Under the pieces are notes generated by a model. It did no database searches and was not told the DNA's origin. It saw only the letters and a list, made by a program, of their open reading frames with translations. Shown one piece after another: positions 59,089 through 64,000 of a stretch of 64,000 nt of DNA. Source of the DNA: Bradyrhizobium sp. 195 (GTDB lineage: Bacteria; Pseudomonadota; Alphaproteobacteria; Rhizobiales; Xanthobacteraceae); the NCBI RefSeq assembly GCF_023101665.1, contig NZ_CP082161.1:1364001-1428000 (forward strand). Direction: 5' to 3'. The position numbers and the translations under genes were made by a program. Within the stretch, counting starts at the first letter, position 1. Each line of letters begins with the position of its first letter.

Positions 59089-60643
59089 TCACCGGGTCGA
59101 GCGGTTGCGCTGGCGTAAATAATCGAGCCAGGTTGGGCAGTGGTAACGCTCCGTCCACAGTTCTGGATCGGCGATATCGCGAATCGACCAACCGTAAGCG
59201 CCGTTGCGTTGCCGTGAGAGCTGTACTTCCCGCATCACGTTGTGAAAGGCACGCGCATTCTCCTGCGCCACACGATATTCGATTTCGACCACAAGTGGCC
59301 CACTGCGACGGGTGAGCGCGAGCCGCACCTCCGGATCCTCCAACGCCTCGGCGTCTTCACCGCGCGGGCTGATGCAGGGCATCCGCAGCCAGAGCCCAAC
59401 CAGCGGGGAGAGCAGCATAAGGGCCAAGGAAACCAGCAGGGCACCCTCGTACCCCAGCGCCATCGGTCAGATGCCCCAACCCCAGCTGCCGATCGTTATA
59501 CCGCCTGAGATCGCAGCCTCGTAGGCCGCAAACGAGCGGCCCGCTACCCAGCGCGGCGCTGAGAGCTGTATGGCGACATTGAACAACGTCAGCGCCATCA
59601 TCCACCCAGCGCCGGCCAAGATCAGTGCTGCAGCAGTCAGAAAGGGTTCACGGTTCAACGCCACCACCGCAATCGCGCGGGCCCTACAGAGCGTGCAGGC
59701 GCGCACTGCAGCTTCGCCGTTCATGCGCCTGCGCACTTCGGTAAGAAACAGCGCCCCTATGACGGCACCAAAGCCAAAGGCACCGAGCATGATACCGCGC
59801 ACCACCATGCAACAGATCGCGCGCGACCAGCGGCATGAGCGCCAAAATCGAGCCGCCGATGACGCCGGTTACCATGGTGCGGGCCAGCACAATCTTGATC
59901 GACGGCGAATTTGTAATGTAACGAATGCCCGGGACAATGGCATGGCCCAGCTGCTCGCGTGGTAGCCGGGACGGCGGCGCCACACGCTTCCAGAGCAACA
60001 ACGCCACCTTTAGCGGCAGATAGAGCGACGCGTTCAGCGCAAACGCTGCGACTGCACCCTCCATTGCAACCACGATACCGCCGATTGCAGGCCCGAACCT
60101 GCGCGCGATGTTGTAGCTGATGCCGTCGAGCGCAACCGCTTCCGGTAACGTTTCGGCCGGTACTTGCTCGCTGACAGCGGATTGCCAGGCGGGACCCCTC
60201 AATGTGATGCCGCTGCCGACCAAAAAGCAAAGCAGCAGCGACAGATTCGGCGTGATGAGACCACACCAATCGAGTACGACCATCGCGATCGCGCCGCAAA
60301 GCTCAATCGAGACCGCAACCAGCGCCGCGATGCGACGGTCATGCATGTCGGCAATGGCGCCAGCCGGCATCGAAATCAGCATCACGGGTAGCATGAGCGC
60401 GGTCTGCGCAAGCGCAACCTTGTCCGCCGCCGACGTCATCTGCGTCATTGCCCAAGCCGTCCCGACGCCCTGGATCAGCTTGCCAACATTGGCGAGCAGA
60501 CTCGCAATCCAAATTCGTCGGAATGCCGGAAATCGGAACGGAGCCGTGATTCCATCGCCGCTTGATGTCTGCGGCCTGGACTGATCGGTCATATCAGCTC
60601 GTGCGTCGTCTCGCGCGGCTTGAACTTGGACCATATTAGTCAT
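59089..60643 (-). pseudogene. MFS exporter (MFS_3, EntS-like), frameshifted
   Basis: The first frame (MTNMVQVQAARDD to about 59800) covers some seven membrane helices with FRFPAFRRIWIASLLANVG, MPAGAIADMHDRR and RGPAWQSAVSEQVP. The second frame covers two or three helices (WVAGRSFAAYEAAISGG) and stops at 59467. The third frame ends in the cytoplasmic domain of this subfamily: SGPLVVEIEYRVAQENARAFHNVM, NGAYGWSI and ADPELWTERYHCPTWLDYLRQRNR. Two lesions, near 59800 and 59465. These exporters often release siderophores or other metabolites. Confidence 0.85.
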
Positions 60644-61254
60644 CGACCAGGTAACCTGACGGCAAGTAACTCAGGTAGCGCTCCTTCAAGCTCATCTGCT
60701 TTGCGCAATTTGCATTCGTCAGCTTGACGAGGGTCGCTAATGTCCAGGCCCATCAATGGCGATTGGTGGTTGTCACGTCGCGCGCGAGAACTCACTCTGC
60801 GCCGCGCAAGCGTCAGCACGAAGCTTCTTGCGGACTGCTTCGTCGTCCTGTTCGACACAGCAGCGTCATTGTTCGGATGGGGGGAAATGAACTTAGGTCG
60901 GAAAACGGATGGCCGTAGACTTGATTTCAAGAATCTTGGCTTGACGTCAGGGAAGCCTAAAGTGGTTAGCTTTTCGGTGTCGAACCTCAGGTGAAGGTCA
61001 TAAACAGCCGACTCGAATATTCTGAAACGTCTCGCCAACGTGGACGGGAGATGCAATCCGATGAACCGCAATATTCCCGGTGTCTCAATTTCTCCTTCCG
61101 AACGCCAATAAGACACGACTCTCTCAGCTCCGCGTTAACGGCAGTCAGAGTAGAGGAACGGCAGCGCAAGTTGTTTGCGTTCTGTGCGAGTGAGCGATGA
61201 AAAAGCGCAACAACGGACGCTTCCATGAAGTGAGAGCTAGATAAGATGCGTTGG
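60644..61254. other. Intergenic, nothing recognised
   Basis: A 158-codon reverse frame at 60640-61116 has no family features and is probably chance. No promoter consensus was recognised. Confidence 0.35.
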
Positions 61255-61731
61255 TCATTCCTCGAGCGGAGCCTCAATTGGAACGGCAAAACCGACCTTT
61301 ACGCGGTCCACCACAACCATCGTCTTGAAGCCCTTGATGTTTGGGTTCTCATAGAAGAACCGTCGTGTGAATTGCTCGTAATCTTCCATGCTACGCGCGG
61401 TAATGTAGAGGACGAAGTCAGCATCGCCGGTGACGTAAAATCCATTGACGACTTCAACTGACGATTTGATGGCCTTCTTGAACCTGTCGATTATATCTGA
61501 ACGCTCGCGCTCCAGGCTCACCATGACAAGCATCTGAATAGGCCGTCCGACAGCGTTCGCCGAAACAATTGAGACGTCGGCCTCAATGATGCCGTCCGAA
61601 CGGAGCCTCTTCAGTCGTCGTTGGCAAGCCGTAGCAGAAAGCCCCGCCATCTCGCCGATCACCTCGGAAGTTAGACGGTTGTTCTTTTGCACGATTTGGA
61701 GGATGCGGGCGTCTGTTCGATCATACTGCAT
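61255..61731 (-). CDS. Lrp/AsnC-family transcriptional regulator
   Basis: A 158-residue protein. The N-terminal helix-turn-helix is ARILQIVQKNNRLTSEVIGEMAGLSATACQRRLKRL, typical of Lrp/AsnC. The C-terminal RAM domain shows FYVTGDADFVLYITARSMEDYEQF near residues 105-130. ATG 61731 (MQYDRTDARI) is chosen by family length although the frame is open for 500 bases more. It is divergent from the aminotransferase gene 225 bases away, the classic arrangement for a regulator of an amino-acid catabolic operon, and probably binds there with an amino acid as co-effector. It resembles Y4tD of NGR234 and DoeX (recalled). Confidence 0.9.
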   Translation of the reverse strand: MQYDRTDARILQIVQKNNRLTSEVIGEMAGLSATACQRRLKRLRSDGIIEADVSIVSANAVGRPIQMLVMVSLERERSDIIDRFKKAIKSSVEVVNGFYVTGDADFVLYITARSMEDYEQFTRRFFYENPNIKGFKTMVVVDRVKVGFAVPIEAPLEE

Positions 61732-61956
61732 GAGTGGCTCCAGCCTTGAGGTGAATTGCAGCGCCAAATGCCCGTGCCATGCAGGAAATCCTCCGAACGA
61801 CAGGAGATACGATGCAAATATGTTCACGACATCAGTATCCTGAACGCATGCGCATTTCAATAATGGCAGCATGAGACTTCGAAGTGCGGTCTCGACGCAC
61901 TTCTTGAGTCCGAACGGCTGCTTTGCGAACCCTGAAGCGTGAGAGAGTGGTGTACA
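61732..61956. promoter_or_regulatory. Divergent promoter region of Lrp regulator and aminotransferase
   Basis: 225 bp between two divergent starts. Lrp-type operators are expected here by analogy; they have no strict consensus, and none is claimed. Confidence 0.45.
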
Positions 61957-63360
61957 ATGACCATCAACATCAAAGAGATTAGCAAAAAGGACAAGAACAG
62001 CGTCCTGCATCCTTTCACGCAGCTTAAGGATTATGCGACCGGCGGGCTTGGCGAGCCCACGATTGTCGAAACTGGTAAGGGCATCCGAATTCAGGACGCT
62101 CATGGTAACCAGCTTATCGATGGTTTTGCTGGAATGTATTGCGTCAATATTGGTTATGGGCGTACCGAAGTCGCTGATGCGATCTCGCGCCAGGCCTACC
62201 GTCTCGCATACTACCACTCTTATGCGGCTCATACGACCGATGAGCTGGCGATCCTATCTGATCGCCTCGTCAAGATGGCGCCGGGAAAGATGAGTAAGGT
62301 ATTCTACGGCATGTCCGGCTCGGACGCGAACGAAACGCAGGCAAAGCTCGTCTGGTATTATAACAATCTGAGGGGCAAGCCGAACAAGAAGAGGATCATA
62401 TCGCGCGAGCGGGGCTACCACGGCTGCAGCGTGGTGTCTGGCTCGATGACGGGCATGAGCTTTTACCACGACCAAATGGATCTTCCGCTGTCGCAGATTG
62501 TGCACACCGGTGCTCCCCACCACTATTGGGGTGCGACTCCGGGGGAGACCGAGCGGGAATTCTCTGCGCGTCGCGCGGCTGAACTGAACCAGCTCATCGA
62601 ACGTCTGGGCCCGGACACCGTCGGCGCCTTCATTGCCGAACCTGTGCTCGGAACGGGTGGCATTACACCGCCTCCGGAAGGGTATTGGCAGGCGATCCAG
62701 GCCGTTCTCAAGAAGTATGACGTTCTGCTGATTGCCGACGAAGTGGTGACTGGCTTTGGCCGGACCGGCTGTATGTTTGGATCGCAGCACTACGGAATCG
62801 AGCCCGACTTGATTACCGCCGCGAAGGGCCTCACTTCCGCTTACTTTCCGCTATCCGCCGCAATCGTGGGGGAGAAGGTATACAAGGTGTTGGAAGACGG
62901 TGCTGATAAGGTCGGTGCGTTTTCACACGGGTACACATATTCCGGTCATCCGATCGGCGCCGCCACGGCAAATGCCGTTCTCGACATCGTTGAAAAAGAG
63001 AACCTTCCCGGCAATGCCCGCGAAGTTGGCGGCTATTTCCAGGCTCTACTCAAAGAGAAGTTCGCACAATTGCCGATCGTCGGTGAGGTGCGCGGGGTCG
63101 GCCTGATGGGTGCGATCGAGTTCGTTGCTGACCGTGACAAGAAGAAGCGATTTGATCCTTCCCTCAAGGTTGGCGCTCGTGTCTCCAAAGCGGCGCGCGA
63201 TCGGGGTCTAATTGCCCGCCCCATGCCGCACGGGGACATTCTCGGTTTCGCTCCGCCGCTCGTGATCACCAAGGCTGAGATAGATGAGATTGTTTCGATC
63301 ACCCAAAGCGCGGTCCGATCAGTGATGGACGAGCTCATCCGCAGCGGTGAGAAGATCTAG
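61957..63360 (+). CDS. Class-III PLP aminotransferase (Y4uB-like)
   Basis: A 467-residue protein. PLP-binding segments are FYGMSGSDANETQAKLVWYYN (about residues 113-133), RGYHGCSVVSGSMTG, the cofactor Asp in LLIADEVVTGFGRTG (about residues 260-274) and the PLP lysine in ITAAKGLTSAYFPLSA. The late YTYSGHPIGAATA is typical of omega-amino acid and diamine transaminases. It closely recalls Y4uB of NGR234 and DoeD (diaminobutyrate transaminase), from memory. ATG 61957 is preferred over GTG 61939. An aldehyde dehydrogenase gene follows, so it probably makes a semialdehyde that is then oxidised. Confidence 0.9.
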   Translation: MTINIKEISKKDKNSVLHPFTQLKDYATGGLGEPTIVETGKGIRIQDAHGNQLIDGFAGMYCVNIGYGRTEVADAISRQAYRLAYYHSYAAHTTDELAILSDRLVKMAPGKMSKVFYGMSGSDANETQAKLVWYYNNLRGKPNKKRIISRERGYHGCSVVSGSMTGMSFYHDQMDLPLSQIVHTGAPHHYWGATPGETEREFSARRAAELNQLIERLGPDTVGAFIAEPVLGTGGITPPPEGYWQAIQAVLKKYDVLLIADEVVTGFGRTGCMFGSQHYGIEPDLITAAKGLTSAYFPLSAAIVGEKVYKVLEDGADKVGAFSHGYTYSGHPIGAATANAVLDIVEKENLPGNAREVGGYFQALLKEKFAQLPIVGEVRGVGLMGAIEFVADRDKKKRFDPSLKVGARVSKAARDRGLIARPMPHGDILGFAPPLVITKAEIDEIVSITQSAVRSVMDELIRSGEKI

Positions 63361-63626
63361 AATTCAGCGTATTCAGTCGGCATTCCAACGGCGCGGATTT
63401 TGCGAGAAAGTCTGCGCATATCGTCGAAGTATCATTCACGTAGACGTATGAGATGATAGCGGCGGCCGCTTTGGCGGGACATTGATTGATAACAGCAATG
63501 TCTCGCTGGAAGGCGGATGAGCGGGTTGGCGGCAGGGTGTCGGGACGGTATCCGCCGGCCCGAGCGGCCTGGTATGGGGACTCCCCAAGCGAATAAGAAA
63601 AGCAACAGCATAACGGCGATTTACGG
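63361..63626. other. Spacer between aminotransferase and dehydrogenase
   Basis: 266 bp without a convincing ORF. No terminator hairpin was identified, so read-through from the aminotransferase is possible. Confidence 0.35.
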
Positions 63627-64000
63627 ATGACCGAAATCACGAAGTACCAACTCTTTGTCAATGGGGCGTGGCGCGCGGGCGGTAGTGGCACTGACCTCCC
63701 TCTGATCAACCCGGCTACTGAGCAGGAGTGCGGGCGCGTGGCCGTTGCTTCGGCGTCGGATCTGGATGATGCTTTGACGTCTGCACAGCGTAGTCTCCTG
63801 CCATGGTCCAACACTTCGGCTGCTAGCCGGGGAAAGCTTCTTGTTCGTGCTGCGCGAATTTTGAAGGAGAAGATCGAAGCCGCGGCGGCCGCCCTTTCCA
63901 GGGAGCAGGGCAAGACCCTCGCCGAGGCGCGGGGCGAGTACTCGCGCGCAATCGAAATGCTCGAGTGGAATGCTACCCACGCCGCTAAGTTCTCGGCTCC
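63627..64000 (+). CDS. Aldehyde dehydrogenase, succinate-semialdehyde type (N-terminal part)
   Basis: The first 124 residues of an ALDH superfamily protein: MTEITKYQLFVNGAWRAGGSG, INPATEQECGRVAVASASDLDDAL and the R-G-K-L-L-V-R-A-A-R-I-L-K-E-K segment followed by LSREQGKTLAEARGE are typical of GabD-like enzymes and of Y4uC of NGR234. The catalytic Cys lies beyond the window. It is 266 bases below the aminotransferase on the same strand and would complete a transaminase-dehydrogenase pair under the Lrp regulator. Confidence 0.85.
   Translation, partial: MTEITKYQLFVNGAWRAGGSGTDLPLINPATEQECGRVAVASASDLDDALTSAQRSLLPWSNTSAASRGKLLVRAARILKEKIEAAAAALSREQGKTLAEARGEYSRAIEMLEWNATHAAKFSA

Noticed and set aside
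60640..61116. 158-codon reverse ORF upstream of the MFS pseudogene
   Set aside because: No motifs, no ribosome site, odd composition.
1..64000. CRISPR array, tRNA or rRNA genes
   Set aside because: No regularly spaced repeats or recognisable RNA genes were seen on reading through; a dedicated search was not possible here.

Overview
The window looks like part of a rhizobial symbiosis island or symbiotic plasmid (Bradyrhizobium, Mesorhizobium or Sinorhizobium type). Three things point there. There are two NifA upstream sites (TGT-N4-T-N5-ACA), each followed by a -24/-12 sigma-54 promoter. There is a decayed FdxN-like ferredoxin behind one of those promoters. And a very dense load of IS66, IS5, IS3, IS4, IS110, IS630, IS1182 and serine-recombinase elements surrounds catabolic and transport genes whose mix recalls the y4t/y4u genes of the NGR234 symbiotic plasmid (family recall, not a search). 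No tRNA, rRNA or CRISPR array was seen.

Layout. 0.4-7 kb: an intact operon of a flavin-dependent monooxygenase and a complete oligopeptide-type ABC importer. 7.3-13 kb: NifA/sigma-54 promoter 1 with a ferredoxin remnant and a MATE exporter, then promoter 2 ahead of a pentapeptide-repeat protein, a 44-codon ORF and a divergent PanC-like ligase. 13.4-17.4 kb: an IS3 remnant, a TauD-like protein lacking its distal iron-binding His, and a conserved hypothetical. 17.5-23.8 kb: an IS5-type element split by an IS66 copy with an 8-bp target duplication, then a second decayed IS5. 23.8-26.4 kb: a GNAT protein, an M24 hydrolase and a second, broken TauD gene. 26.6-34.1 kb: a nearly intact IS427-type IS5, then an amidase gene split by an IS66 that is itself split by a three-gene serine-recombinase cassette. 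34.9-38 kb: a saccharopine/lysine dehydrogenase diverging from a ruined ALDH7 gene. 39.3-41.4 kb: an intact two-gene operon of an EctB-like transaminase and a 2-oxoglutarate dioxygenase. 41.5-48 kb: a third IS66 ruin carrying IS1182 and a decayed recombinase cassette, then an IS4 ruin. 49-58.5 kb: a SET-domain protein, IS110, an IS66 with target duplication, an alanine dehydrogenase remnant, IS3, and a third recombinase cassette. 59-64 kb: a broken MFS exporter, then an Lrp/AsnC regulator divergent from a class-III aminotransferase and a succinate-semialdehyde-type dehydrogenase that runs off the window.

How the genes fit together. The intact non-mobile genes fall into small islands of amino-acid or opine-like metabolism (monooxygenase plus importer; M24 ectoine-hydrolase-like; EctB-like plus dioxygenase; Lrp plus aminotransferase plus aldehyde dehydrogenase; lysine dehydrogenase) separated by decaying DNA. 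The most promising candidates for something new are the NifA/sigma-54-preceded pentapeptide/small ORF/PanC-like group, the EctB-like plus dioxygenase pair, and the repeated three-gene serine-recombinase cassette, two of whose three copies sit inside IS66 tnpB genes.
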